This document shows, in pieces, positions 35,601 through 48,395 of a DNA stretch of 64,000 bases; the first letter of the stretch is position 1; every line of letters begins with the position of its first letter. Source of the stretch: Ostrinia nubilalis (Eukaryota > Arthropoda > Insecta > Lepidoptera > Crambidae). The stretch lies in assembly GCF_963855985.1 (NCBI RefSeq), contig NC_087099.1, positions 10,880,001 to 10,944,000 of the forward strand, read 5' to 3'. The notes beneath the pieces were generated by a model. The model saw nothing but the letters and a program-made list of their open reading frames with translations. It had not been told where the DNA came from and searched no databases. The position numbers and the translations under genes are program-made.

Positions 35601-37069
35601 GTCTTTAATTTAAGGCTCTAACTTGGCTCTGGCTTTTTATTCCACATCTATTTATTTATATTCATAATCAAGTCATTATTTTGAAGAAAACTAACCATAA
35701 ACTGCTGCCCATCATAGATGTTCCTTCATATAACAATGAACGAATACATGCATAAATAGTACAAGTATGTTATCATAGATCTAGTGGATCATTCCTCGAT
35801 ACATACTCTCATTCAAAAGGCCAAGAATAGTCCACAACATTCTGCCCTTTAGACAAAAAGACAACGGACAAATACGACACATGCAAACAGCAGCTTGTAC
35901 CATAGTATAAGTTACAGCGGTAGGTTAACTTCTCGAAAAACCTGCTAATAGTGCAACAGGTGACACAAGCAACAGTTTCATGTTTAAAAATTCCTCGAGA
36001 TATTATTGATACATAACAGATGACAGTATTGACAAATATCACATCCAAAATCTGCTATTGAAGCACTTACAGGATCAGTAACCAGTTATAATAATCGAGT
36101 AAGATCATTTATCGTTTCCACCCTGTATTGTATGTAGAGAAAGTAAAGTATTTAAGCCATATCTCTATTATTTTATAGGCATTACCTTTATTTATATTAT
36201 GTGTTGTCTTTATGGTAGAATTTAGTATATTTTTCGACAGATGATGATACAAAAATATTGCAGTGAAATAGCGTATTAAAACAGCTAGAAACTAGTAGTG
36301 GTTTAATGTTAAGTTTGTTGTTGGAAATCATCAATTTTCTTATTTTCTTTAACCTTCAGAATTAAACTACTACATTTAGCTATACTGTGGCTTATAGTAG
36401 ATGTCACAGATAAAGACAAGCACAGATGTGCCGTTCCGGGAAACAGATGAAATAGTATTGTTTCTGTGATGTAGATTGGATGTGACCTTGCCGACGTTTA
36501 ATTGGCTCCTAACAGGTGCACGTGTTTAAAATCCCGATGAAAGAAGAGTCACTTCTGTAAAATGCTCGAGAAGTTAATAGGCGGGATAATCTAAATTTAC
36601 AGTAGAAGTCCATGTGAATAAAAGCTTTTTTATGTTTAAACATTTTAAAGGATAATTGGTAGAGATTCTAAATTTAAATCAATTTAAAATGTAGGCATGA
36701 TATTTTTTATTAAATTGTACAAAGACCATGAGTTACACATTTATAAATTGGATTGTTATTGGTGAATATTTGTTCTTTGAATCTTTGTTCGATTAAAACT
36801 ATACGTAAACTTAAATTGCTTTCTGACAAGTAATTTATTGTTAGTGAAGTAACTGAATCGTTGATATTAAACACGTTTAAGGCAGAAAATTTTATTTCAC
36901 ACAATATGTTCGTGTATAACGCAGCTTTGTTATTAAAATGTAAAATTCAGTTATAAGGCCTATTCCACACTAGTCGTAGTTTCAGTTTTTAATTTTTTCA
37001 ACATGAGTTTTATATCAGCGAACTAAGGTGTTTAATTAATCGTAAAGGTCCTAATACATAGGAAGATAG
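35601..37069 (+). other. Intron DNA, nothing recognised
   Basis: AT-rich. GGTGCACGTG near 36515 is an E-box match only. Confidence 0.4.
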
Positions 37070-37129
37070 CACTTGTTAATAGGTACTCATAATTATGTTG
37101 AATAAAGTGAATTAACTAAAGCCCTGTAA

Positions 37130-37375
37130 AATTACCTTCTTGAATTTCGTAACTCCAAACCACTTGCTTGTATGTCACTGAAAGATTGCTTTGACAACGG
37201 GTGTTCTATCAGATGCGTCAGAGGGCGTAAACATTTTTCATCAATTCCAAAAAACTCATAAAGCTCATTTATATTTGCAAGTAGGCTTTTAAAAAGCACT
37301 TTTACGCGTCCCAGTATTAACCCTGCCACTGCTTCGGGACAGTGCTGAAAAGAAGCAGCGCAAGAAACTCAGTCA
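37130..37375 (+). repeat. Dispersed repeat D3, copy 1
   Basis: AGTATTAACCCTGCCACTGC, TTCGGGACAGTGCTG and AAGAAGCAGCGCAAG match, in reverse orientation, the segments at 57090-57240 and 61980-62095. It resembles a common lepidopteran retroposon tail. Confidence 0.75.
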
Positions 37376-37399
37376 CTATTTATACCTAAATTTTAAACC

Positions 37400-37519
37400 A
37401 TTGGCTGAGTTTGTATCACCTTATTTTAACCGTAACAATAACACGGTGCTTTTTGTATGCAATTTGACAGATTTTTGACGTTTGTCAAAGTTACAATAAG
37501 ATGGTGCAACTCAGCCATA
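37400..37519. mobile_element. MITE family M2, copy 3
   Basis: Ends TGGCTGAG and GTGCAACTCAGCCA. The body has GACAGATTTTTGACGTTTG as in the 6.4-kb copy. The left end is more mutated. Confidence 0.8.
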
Positions 37520-37590
37520 GTAATTTCAATATATTATTAAATAGGTAGCTAGTATTTAATCAATCGTTTGTACTAAGCCTACTATGCAAA

Positions 37591-38170
37591 AGAGGTCGCG
37601 AACCTTCCATGCCGGCGGGCCATAACTCGCCGGTGCGTGTCGACGGTGACTTGTAAGATCCAACTATTCGCTCCCGCAGGAACTTCCTCGTGATATAGTT
37701 GTCAGGAGTCGTTCGATAGGTTGAGGGATATGTTAAAAAGACATTAAAAAGCTTAACTAAGTCAACAATCGATATCTATACAAAAACACAGAGGTCGCAA
37801 ACCTTTTATGCCGGCGGGCCATAATTCGCCGGTGCGTGTCGACGGCGTCTGTAAGATCCAACTATTCGCTCCCGCAGGCACTTCCTCGTGATATAGTTGT
37901 CGGGAGTTGTTCGATAGGTTGAGGGATATGTTAGAAAGACATTAAAAAGCTTAACTAAGTCAACAATCGATATCTATGCAAAAACACAGAGGTCGCAAAC
38001 CTTTCATGCCGGCGGGCCATAAGTCGCTGGTGCGCGTGCGTGTCGACGGCGACTGTAAGATCCAACTATTCGCTCCCGCAGGAACTTCCTCGTGATATAG
38101 TTGTCAGTAGTTGTTCGATAGGTGGAAGATGAAGGGTAGAGTTAAAAGCTTAACTAAGTCAACAATCAAT
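37591..38170. repeat. Three-unit ~199-bp GC-rich tandem array
   Basis: Units start AGAGGTCGC at 37591, 37790 and 37988 (199 and 198 bp apart). Each holds ATGCCGGCGGGCCATAA, an inverted CCGGCG/CGCCGG pair (slightly altered in unit 3), GTGTCGACGG and CTATTCGCTCCCGCAGG. Units are very similar except the 3' part of unit 3. Their GC-rich first halves stand out from the AT-rich intron. Confidence 0.92.
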
Positions 38171-38254
38171 ACTTCATAGGGTAGCAAATGTAATGAGTTT
38201 TAAGTTGATAGTCAATGAGATATTATGTATATTTTAACGTTAACGATAACGCTG

Positions 38255-38360
38255 GAAGAACTTGGATGCGGGCAGCGCAGGACCGATAGTTGTGGAATTC
38301 CTTGGGAGGCCATTGTCTAGCATTGAACGTTATTTGGCTGAAACGAACGAACGAATTTAT
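38255..38360 (+). mobile_element. RTE-type LINE 3'-tail fragment
   Basis: GGATGCGGGCAGCGCAGGAC ... CTTGGGAGGCCATTGTCTAG ... GAAACGAACGAACGAAT is an RTE C-terminus and tail with several mutations. Confidence 0.75.
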
Positions 38361-38507
38361 TTTTCAAGGCAGCTGGTAACTTCAAGGTTACTTTCAGTAA
38401 CATTAACACAAAACACTAAAACAGGTAATGTAGAGATACCTCTAGAGGTAGTAAAATAATCTTATAAAATTGATAAATCTGCTTTTGGGAATTCTTCAAG
38501 TTCATTC

Positions 38508-38570
38508 GTTGAAACGAACGTCACCGTCGCCCACTACTGGACAAAGAGCTTCCAAGTAGCTGCAAAAAGT
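38508..38570. repeat. Short RTE-tail-like fragment
   Basis: TGAAACGAACG followed by a GCCCACTACTGGACAAAG word related to RTE ends in the opposite sense. Very short and uncertain. Confidence 0.4.
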
Positions 38571-39008
38571 TACCTTTAAGGAAAATTAAAAACCTTTTCG
38601 TCTGATTTTAAAAACGAGACCTAAATCAGAGTGAAATATAGCTTTCTTTTTTTTTTAATAAACGTAGTAGCAAAATGTTTGTAAAAGCAATATTTTTACG
38701 CGAACACCAACAATTTCAGCTTTCTCTGCAACAAGCCGCATTGCTTCCTACACTGAAGATAACACTGTTTATGCGATGCACAGTGTTCCGACCACCCGGC
38801 GATAAAGACGAAAAACACGCGAATCAGAATTGGAATAAAGTATTTCATACTACTCGTAGTTTGCTGGCTTCTTTCAAATAGGTACTTTGTTGTAGAGTTC
38901 AAGTTTGGTTTTGTGCTTCAATACTTTAAACGAGTAGGTAACGCACACAATTTAAACTATCAATAGTCATACGTGTACGAATACCAGTCGATAATTTAGG
39001 AATAGGGC

Positions 39009-39172
39009 AGTGTGCTCACCATAAGTTTACGTACGTTTACGAAGATTATAGTTTTTGAAAGTAGTAGCTAGGGGCGCTGCCGCGCTGTATAATTTGTCAT
39101 ACATTTAATGCAACTTTTTTACGCAGTAGCTAGTGAGCACACCTAACGTAAAGTTATGGTAAGCTCACAGAA
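39009..39172. mobile_element. ~160-bp inverted-repeat element
   Basis: GTGTGCTCACCATAAGTTTA near the left end and its diverged reverse complement near 39147-39172 bracket a body with two GTAGCTAG words. Confidence 0.55.
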
Positions 39173-40083
39173 GTCAGGTTAGTTACCTTAAACATAGTTT
39201 AATTCAATTTCGAATTTCAATTTCGACAAAAACGAACGAAGCGAAATGGGGCAGAAAAGTCAGGGTTAATCTTTACTGCAATGGTTACAGAAAATTATCA
39301 AGGATACCTTTCATTTTGTCTACATTTTAGACTGCATTTTCGGAAAAGCATAAAGCTAGAAAATTTTCAATATAGGTACTTACCTAAAATAATTTTAATA
39401 AGCGTTCAAAAAAATAACGAGATTAAATAATTATGTCAAATTAAACGTATAAAGGACATTTCATTAAAAATCTACATAGGTATTTAAAAAAAAGCAATAT
39501 AGCAATATTAATTGTGTTTTTTTTATGATATAGACTTATAGAGATCTAATGATAATCCAATAACAATCACTGTAGAACACAAACAAAACACAACACAGAC
39601 AGAACCAATTACTATGATAGCGCAAAACCAGCCCGTAACCGACTATTAAGCGCAATTTATGATTCAATTTATGAACATACCTACGTGTATCATAATAGAA
39701 GTTACCGGTCTGTTAGCTTAATTTATTCGTTTTTAATTGAATATCGCGGGCCAGACTGATAAGGCAAAAAACGTATAAGCCATTTTGTTACTTTGTAATG
39801 ATTTTTGGTGTGAGATAAAATATTTAAACAAAGTACACCACCCAATTTTAAATAAACATTTAATAAGACTAAGTATGCTTAAAATATAAATTAACATTTA
39901 CCGATTCAGCGTAAATTCATCACCACTATTTAAACACTGTACTGTACTGCAGCACTTACTGCACTCTACATTTATTTTATTCCCATGATAAGGTCAGGCC
40001 CACATACAGGCCCCATTAAATCGCCATAAGTTTCTGTACTACGTTCACTAAGTGGTTTCCACAAGTCCTTGCATAGAACATTA

Positions 40084-40211
40084 ACGCCCGTATTCACAAA
40101 CTACTATGAGGTCTCACAGTGTGCGTGGACGCACAGGGTGACATACGAACCAATCACAGAGCTTTATTCAAAGCTATGCGTTCGATTTGCTGCTTCAATT
40201 AAGCAGTAGTT
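40084..40211. mobile_element. MITE family M1, copy 3 (right end lost)
   Basis: Starts ACGCCCGTATTCACAAAC and follows the family body to TGCTGCTTCAATTAAGC, then stops; the right terminal repeat is missing. Confidence 0.8.
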
Positions 40212-41249
40212 ACAATGATATTTATAATTTCCCATTCTAGACTCTTTCTGAAGTATGTTATTTCAAATGCTTATAAATAGAGCATCGAAAGTGCATGTAC
40301 AGGAAATAAACCATATTTAAGCCTTCAACGCTTCTGTGCTGTCCCAAAGTCCATCCATCGTCCTTACCTGAGAAGAGTTACTAGCAGCGATTAGTACATA
40401 AATAACAAATTAAATTCCACTAAAGATTAGTGGCGGAGTCACCGTTCCCTCATAAATAAATCAAACTGTTCGCCGGTGGACGGTAAATTACGGTTCAAAT
40501 AATATTATGCTAACCTAGGGCCACCCTATCACTCCCAATCGACGGGACATGTACCACGAAATTACTTAAATATCAACCATATCGAAAATCCATAATTATG
40601 CACATAATTTGTATCATGTTGTGAAGAAAATTATATACCAGTATGTAAGGTACGTTCGCCAATTCCTTTTTTGAAGATGATCTTGAATATCGATTTTGCA
40701 TAAGAATTCACAGGAGATGGAGATTAGGCACTTAACTGAAATTACTATTATTTTATAAATTAACCTTTATCGGTACATAATTTTCTTTTAAATGAAAAGA
40801 GTTAACCTACTTAGCATTTCGCTTCATAAATTATGAAGCTAGTATAGTATTTGATATTTTTGAATTAATTTGCTAACACAAGTTTTGTGAAAATAAGTTT
40901 TTTAACTTTAGCTACTGTTGAAAAATACACTGTTTTTTTTTTTCATATTTTTCATTGTACTTTTCCAATCTGCATTGGTCACCAGCATCCATCCAGCATT
41001 TGTTCGCAAATTGGACTTCCAACCTTTGCCCATTTTTGCGGAATTATTACTGCTTTTATATTTCTTCTTCTCACAGTTCTTGTACATTCTTGTAACCTGT
41101 AAAAGAAAAATTAGTAACATTATAAACTCACTTTCTAATAAACAAGAGATCTGGCTCGCCTTAAAAAGTCTCAACTAATAGGTAACTGTATTTTCAGCTA
41201 TGTCCATTGTGTTATCTATAACATCGATTTAACTTCTGTTTAATTCTAC
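40212..41249 (+). other. Intron DNA, nothing recognised
   Basis: AT-rich. Frames at 40887-41178 overlap on both strands and are poly-T/Lys-rich, so not credible genes. Confidence 0.4.
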
Positions 41250-41254
41250 TACTT

Positions 41255-41365
41255 TGCCTGGCCCATTCCCATTTTATTTGGGGTCGGCCCTCCGCGCCAT
41301 GCGTCTCCAGGCGGCTCGGTCTTGGGTTGTCTTACTGTTAACTTGGGCTTCTTTAAGGTTTTAAC
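41255..41365. repeat. Fragment of a dispersed repeat
   Basis: TTTGGGGTCGGCCCTCCGCG and CGTCTCCAGGCGGCTCGGTC are GC-rich words I associate with a common lepidopteran repeat. Boundaries are unclear. Confidence 0.45.
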
Positions 41366-42479
41366 TTCTGTTTAATTCATCGATTATATTTGCTAAAAAA
41401 AAGGCACAGCGAAAGTATTTTGATTGAACTTTAGGAGGTTATCCTAATATTTCGCATAGTTTGGTGGCCCTACACTAAAGACATGCTGCATGTTATGGCC
41501 GCCACTTTAATATACAGTTCTTGCTTATACTTTGACGCTTTTTATAATTACATACCTATTATACAGGGCCAAAAGCGGTTTGCAATTGCTTCAAGCATTT
41601 ATTATGGATCGCTCGTAGGGATCTGCCAGTTGATTCTTGTAAATTGATAATTAAAGACCTTTTGATTCTTGCGTAAAATATGGCTAAAGATGCTAAAAGT
41701 TGAATATAATGCTTTAAATTTTCGTGTATAAAGTTTAAATTGATAGATGTAACCTTTTACGTTGTCTTTAATTCAATCTTGGAGACTTTTATTTGCGACT
41801 GTACTGCGTCTACGATCAGTATTGCTTATTAGCGTTGCTAATACGTATATACTGAGCTTTATAATAATATATTTAATTCGCGATCCGTACAGAGATAACG
41901 TCGCAGCACGAACAGCGGCAAGGCAAATTCCTGAATAACCCCGCCTGATACAAAACGTTGAAGTAATAAGATTATTGCTCCTATTTTTAATGGGACAAAG
42001 TCGAAAATCGTTTAAAAGATCGGAACATAGGCATTCTGATATAAACCTGGCCTTAAGACTTGAATATACAGGATGTTCTATGTTACTTGTGATTTTTTTA
42101 GAATACTTTTTATTAATTGACTTCGTTATTCGTTAATTATTACACACGCACTAAAATTGAAATGACCAATGTTATTATTATAAAAAAAACTGATGTTTTT
42201 AGCTTAACCAATTGGTTGGTTGTTTAAAGTTTCACTTAAGTTAGTGATAGTGTTAAAGTTTACCTGTAAAATAATCTTTTTACTGAATCTATTTACTTTG
42301 AAAAATAATGGTTCACGAGAGGAGGAGAGGAGTTTCATATTTTTCATATTTTCTTCACATATTATTAAAACCATGATGTATTTCTGCTTATCGCTTCAAC
42401 ATACCGGTCTCGTAGATACATAATTAATAAGCCTCTTAAAAAGAATTCAAAATTAATTACAAAACCCATTTTACTGCAA

Positions 42480-42800
42480 TCTGCATTAACACATGCCTGC
42501 ACCCCGCCTACCAAACGCGGCCAATTATGTACTCGCCCAAACCAGTTCTACGGCTTTAAAATATGCACAAAGGGTTAGCAAAATAAAGGTCCAAGAATGG
42601 CGGACAAAAAAGTAAATAACTGCCAGGATTAGTCCAGATTAGTTCGTGGAAGAGCAATGGCGACGATGACTGGCGAATACGCCATGTGTTAGTACATTGC
42701 CGCGTTGAGAATTTTTTGTGACAGCGTACAATGGGCTATGTGCAGATAGGCGGTTTTTCGTGGCTATTGTGTGCACTCCCAGGCATTGCGCTTGTAAGGT
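42480..42800 (+). promoter_or_regulatory. GC-balanced intronic patch
   Basis: Less AT-rich than its surroundings and contains three Pho-type cores (AATGGCGG, CAATGGCG, CGCCATG) in about 110 bp. Weak candidate silencer or enhancer. Confidence 0.25.
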
Positions 42801-42882
42801 TAGCAAAGAAACAAAATATTATCTATTTATTCAATTTTTAGTGTCATTTTTTCCTACTATGTAAATCAATATCAATTTAAAG

Positions 42883-43117
42883 CAGTCTTTCCCAAAGTGG
42901 GCGATAACGCCCCCTTGTGGGCGCTGCAGGCTTAAAGGGGGGGCGGTAAGAGACCCAGAAAAAAATCGGGACGTTGTGTAGAGGCTTGGGAGGCGTCATC
43001 TACTAGGAGGACTCTTAGACATCGACTGAGTTCGACTCTTGACTACAAAAATGGGGGGCGCTAAAAATAATTTATTCTCAAAGTGGGCAGTAGACTAAAT
43101 ACGTTTGGGAACCACTG
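42883..43117. mobile_element. 235-bp hAT-type MITE with perfect 8-bp TSD
   Basis: Ends CAGTCTTTCCCAAA and TTTGGGAACCACTG are hAT-style inverted repeats. The flanks 42875-42882 and 43118-43125 are both ATTTAAAG, a perfect 8-bp duplication typical of hAT. No transposase frame. Confidence 0.93.
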
Positions 43118-43555
43118 ATTTAAAGTGTAGTACATTTATGCAACTGATACTGTATTCCAAAAACCATATTTATTTGATTTTAATTCTGTTTACTTTTAAC
43201 TTACTATCTGGGTATAAAGTTTTCACAAAAGTTTCGACAGCAAACTTTTTAAGAGTCTTCTGAAACAAATATTAGAAATCAATGACAGAACTACTTATGG
43301 ACGTCCGAAGTCCGTCCCGACGCCGTAAGCCCCGCTCTCTAGGGATGTTCCAACTTCAATTATTGATGGCAACTTTAGCCTATAAAATATATGGGGGAGA
43401 TACACTATTTTTCATCTGGTTTAGCTTAAAATAACTTGTACCGTTTTTTCCCGAGTAATTTATGAACGATGTTTTGAAACGAAATGGTGTTTGCACGCAA
43501 TTTTAAGCTCATGTAGACGATGAGCATTAAAGTGTTAACTGCAGTGTAATGTGCA

Positions 43556-43790
43556 GTGCAGGTGCAGTATGTAGATCGATTATTTACTGGTTTATTGAAA
43601 GCTGCTGGTATTTTCAATGTAAATCGTTATCTTGTAATTGGCACCGTCCTTAGATGTGCGCAGCTATTTTAATTTATAAATAAATAAACTTGTTTTAAGC
43701 GTGATCATGAAAACCTATAAGTGGTTGTTTTATCAGGAACATCGCTATTAAATGTAAATTATTCTGTACATAGTTTCCCACACACGGTTT
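43556..43790 (+). repeat. Diverged dispersed repeat D2, copy 2
   Basis: Same orientation and word order as 22885-23110, estimated at about 80% identity. Confidence 0.8.
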
Positions 43791-46700
43791 ACATAAAATC
43801 ATCATCATGCAAATAATGTCTTGCCATGCTAATAAAAGATTAAGTTACTTAAACAAAATAACTAGAATTCTTGTTGTAATTAAAACCATAATAACAGTAT
43901 TCGCATTTTAATTCCATTGCAATAATCCATGTCGGTGCGCAGACACTGATTAAGCTTCACAAAGGGTCTCCTATGCGCGCGCGCAGCGTATTCCGAATTA
44001 GCATAGCCGCGCCGTTATTCATACAATGTGGACGTCTCCAGTGTAAAAGGATTATGAAATTCTAACAAGCATTGTTCATGTCAAGTTAATTTGGTTTCTT
44101 GATCGCATCGACGTATAAGTCCCTATTAATAGACTGCATACCATCACGTGATATATTGTTAGAGATGTCAACTGCACTTGCAATAATATGTAAAAGATTT
44201 ATTAAAACTTATCTGAAATCGTCATGGTAAACATTTTCTTCCACCTAAACCATCCAACACACATTTTTGAAACCTTATCAAAGTACCAAGACTTTTTCGT
44301 TAACCTGGCAACATTGTTGAAGTTTTTTCAGTCACTTTAGAGCTTTTTAGAGACTTACAATGAGTCAATTGGTCTGAATGTGACTTTGATAAGTCAATAC
44401 CATATTTTTTTAAACAAAACCCGTGTTTCTTTAACCAAAAAACTTTTATAACGGAATCAAACCGCGCACCGTCCAATTGTTACAGAAATCAATGAACTGG
44501 GACGACTTCATCTCGTTGACAAAAAACAATAATATGATACTGTTATTGCTGTCAAATGTGATATAATGGTAACACTGCAATTGTTTTCGGACCCATAAAT
44601 AACTTTTTACAAAGCATTCGCGGTTTCCTTAAAAGTTAAACGGGCTGATAAACATTTTTTTTCTTCCGATCCGGGCCGTCTTTCCTCCGGCGGAGCCTAT
44701 AAATATTAATACAATCAAATGTTTTGACGTGGGCCTTTTTTAAGCTTTATCTTGTACCTTCGCTTATTTTTTGTACGTCGATTTCGTTTTTATTTCGTGT
44801 TAATTTGGACAGCGAATTCGGTCTTTTAACAGGTCGTAAAGTAGAGCCGGGCCTGGCGCCAGCTGACTTGGTAACAATCGCCCAATTTTTGGGGTGAAAT
44901 TGAATCTGCACATTAATGGTTAAATTGGCGTATTTTTAATACGACAGCGATTTTGAACAGCGGTTGCGATACTTTCTTACTAACTACTTATGCTGTTTTA
45001 TTGGTATACTTTTACTTTTTACAATGAATTTTTGCCATCTTCAGGGAGCCTATTTTCACTGTAGTAGCTTCGCTGAGAATACAGAAGATTCCGTAATTCA
45101 GTGGGCATATTTGGCACTGGTCGTAGGCAACTCCACTTTATTAGTACTTATTAGTACCTACTTATTATTTCCATATCCACAGAGATTTTCCACAAATATG
45201 CATAAATATTATCTTTTTTCCTCTATTGCTCTCACACTACGTCTGACTAAATCTACAAAAACAAATATTAATAAAATTCTGACCACTTTTATTTCTCCAA
45301 AAAGTAAAAGAGTGAAACAAATTTTAATGTGATGTTTATAAAATATAAACTGCGTAAATTAGCATAGCTGTGAAGACCAACATTCATTAATTTTTAAATA
45401 AAAACATAAATCTATGCGGCAACTCGGCTCTGTGGTAGAGACACCCACTATCACGGTTTATTTTCAAACTATTATAAACTTTATAGTTTCTTCTCTAAGA
45501 TTTAAAATTTGTTTTCATATTTTTATCATGTTAAGTTTCGACAAAATCTGATCAAAGCATCTAAAATGGTCACAGTTAGTGGGTTAACCACTTTAAATTG
45601 TCATCTGGTTGATTTATTTCTGTATCTTTTGGCGGCCAACACATTTTTGTGCGTTCTTTAGTTTAATCTACTGCTTTGATATATTTAGATACGGGCTTAA
45701 ACGGGATTTTGTGATCCGTATGAGAATCGTAGGTTTTAAGATGTCCCAAATTTAAGTAGTTCCGGAGCAAAATATTTTGATATAACGCAAAATAGTATTT
45801 TTGTTGCTACACGAGTATTAATTCCAATTCAAATTTAAATCACACTGCCTCAATATGGAGCATTAAATAGGGATAAGGAGTTTCACCATCATCATCATCA
45901 GATGATGTAGTGTCCTTTGCAGGTGGACGACCCTCTTCAACTTACCACAAACAAAAGGAAATAAAAATGATTATCCATAATTTAAAATTAAAATTCAAAA
46001 GCAGCCATTACATCTTACATGACAAAATTTAGCAATTCGCACTATTTTACCTAAAGGCGTAGCTCCTGACCGTAAACTATAATCATTCGAACCATAAATA
46101 ATTGCTGACTCCGGCCCTGGTTTTTGTCTGCGCGCGCGCAGGTAATATAGTCATAAATTTCCATAACCGCCACTCGATCTTATCAAATGTAATTTTAATT
46201 TGATTTCGGAACCACACGTGTTGAGACCGTTTAACGCGAGTTACGATAGTAGGTATAACACTTAATAGCTAGTTCGGTACATAAGCATTCCATTCATGTT
46301 TTTTGCTCACCTATTCAAAGGCTATCTAAATGTTAAGGAACTTTGGTTAATTGATTCGATATGATTTTCAATTTAAAAGAAGTTAATGTCTTATGAAATC
46401 TTTAGTTAACCTAGAATTAAAAGTCACTATTTATGAGGTAGCTTCCGATTTCGCATTTAAATCCTACACTAAACTATAATCATGTGAAAAAGCTGCAAAG
46501 CAAATCTGAAAATAACAAAAGCAACTCGCAAATATAACACAACTGCAATTGTCTACAAACAAATGACAATCAAAGATAGACGATTATCTTTTGTTCACGA
46601 GCAAAAATGATAATAAAAAATTACACATCATTGGCGAAAGTCACAGATAAAGATACGAGTACATTGACGAATATTAATACCTCTGACACGATTCCCACCG

Positions 46701-47170
46701 AAATCAAAAGCTTATCACAAATTATTGTCATGCTCTATCAATCACACAAATCGAGCGCTAATGATAGCTATAACAAAACGCGTGACGCCTTTGCTGTATC
46801 AAGTATATCGGACAATAATATATCATTAAATTCATGGCATTACAGTGATATAAGACTGTGGATGGCTGTTACACCGAAGTGATATGAATCATGCTTTGGC
46901 TGGTATACTTTCAATTGTTTTTATGGTATTACAATTTTTTTGTGGATGTTTAGTTTAGATCTTTGAAAGATATAAAAAAGTTTTTGGAACTTTTTCATGT
47001 GTATTAATATTTGCAGACGAAAATCAAAAAACTTTCAATTTAAAATGTCTCTCAAAAAACTTTCAATTTAAAATCTTCAAAAAGTAACGTAATAGCATGT
47101 CATTACTGTGGGATAATATCAAAAACGGTGTCTTTCATCAGCGAAAATACTAGCTGCAAAATAAACGTAT
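43791..47170 (+). other. Intron DNA, no supported gene
   Basis: AT-rich with GC-rich spots at 43970-44020, 44660-44700 and 46130-46145. A (CAT)n tract lies at 45887-45900. Frames at 44964-45332 (no ATG at its start) and 46607-46882 have no recognisable domain. Confidence 0.4.
47022..47077. repeat. Two-copy short tandem repeat
   Basis: AAAAAACTTTCAATTTAAAAT occurs at two adjacent places in this stretch, separated by GTCTCTC-like sequence. Confidence 0.75.
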
Positions 47171-47177
47171 CGACTCA

Positions 47178-47262
47178 CGGGACTATCCGTATGCAACTCC
47201 TGTCTAGCCATAGTCTACCTACAGCTTAATCGCCAATAAAAAACCCAACCAGTGAAGGTATC
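47178..47262 (+). repeat. Dispersed repeat D4, copy 1
   Basis: GCAACTCCTGTCTAGCCA, then ACAGCTTAATCGCCA, then AAACCCAACCAGTGAAGG match 61363-61446 in the same order. Confidence 0.7.
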
Positions 47263-47764
47263 GGCTTACTTAAAATTGCGTAAGCCACCATGTAACAGTC
47301 GGCCACTCATGCCTCAAACTGACCATCGGTTACGAAACCACGATTTACAACCCACAGTTCCTATTATCTGGTATCAAACTTTAATCCATTTATCACCGCT
47401 TTTGTTTACGATACTCGCGTATCATCGACTATTAATTATCGTGCTCTTCACCTCCAACTTTGACGTTCTTGCTGTGTGACAGACCAGAGATAAGAATTTT
47501 AATGTTACTCGATACCATTGATATCGACGCCCACCTGTTTTACGAAAATACACCTTAACATGACCCTTTTAGACTTACATCTACTTAACGGGAACATTCT
47601 AAAGCTACAGCAGAATTTCAACTCTATTGATCAGGAGTTAGAAACATTTCTTGAGAAATGGACATAAAAAGTACAGGTTTGAAATCGAAAATGTTGATAG
47701 ATGCGCTTATAATTGTTTCTGTATCGATTATGCCATTGATAAATACTTCAACTATAGCTCATTT

Positions 47765-47865
47765 TATTAATGACGTGGAAGCGGAAGAGTTTGGGCGAGG
47801 CCCTAACGTCAGTAACGTCACAATTAATATCGGAGCTGTCAAAACATCTGTCAGCGGTGTCAGAT
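47765..47865 (+). promoter_or_regulatory. Cluster of CRE-half and Meis/Hth-like sites
   Basis: One TGACGT and two ACGTCA half-sites lie between about 47772 and 47821, followed by CTGTCA at 47836-47841 and 47848-47853 and GTGTCA at 47857-47862. Density is high for such a short span. Confidence 0.35.
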
Positions 47866-48395
47866 GTTCTACATTTCATTAGAGGATAAAATTCACTAAT
47901 GGGTTTGAACTTGACTTTAAAGACATTGATCAACGTTGTCCTTTTTGTTCTTGTCATTTGGATCGTAATATCCGCCTTTAGACAATTTGACATTCTATAG
48001 TATAGATTGCGATTCGATTATGTTTAGTTACTGCAATTTAGTGGTTTTTGATTATTTTAATGTTAAGGACGTAGCAAACTTCGTAAACTTTTTCATTAAT
48101 TTTATATTGTCTGGGGCTTTGGTTTAAACCTCTATGAACCGCTTTATGTGTCTATGATCGAACTTATTAGATTCATCAAGTTACTAAATTCTTCGAAATA
48201 CCAGTCCTTACCCGTTTATAAACTTTTAAATAATAGTTTGTCATTTTATTTGTCCCATAAAATGATAAAATTAATCTAAATTGTTTGGTTTACAACTGAA
48301 AAAAAATCCTCTTTTTGAAAAGATACGTTTTTAATCCTTAGTTCTATAATAAGAGCAGCACTGTAAAGGAAAGCCAAGCCAATATGGCCCCTTAG

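Noticed and set aside
44964..45332. 122-codon frame with hydrophobic segments
   Set aside because: Starts at a non-ATG codon and hydrophobic runs come from T-rich DNA; no family recognised.
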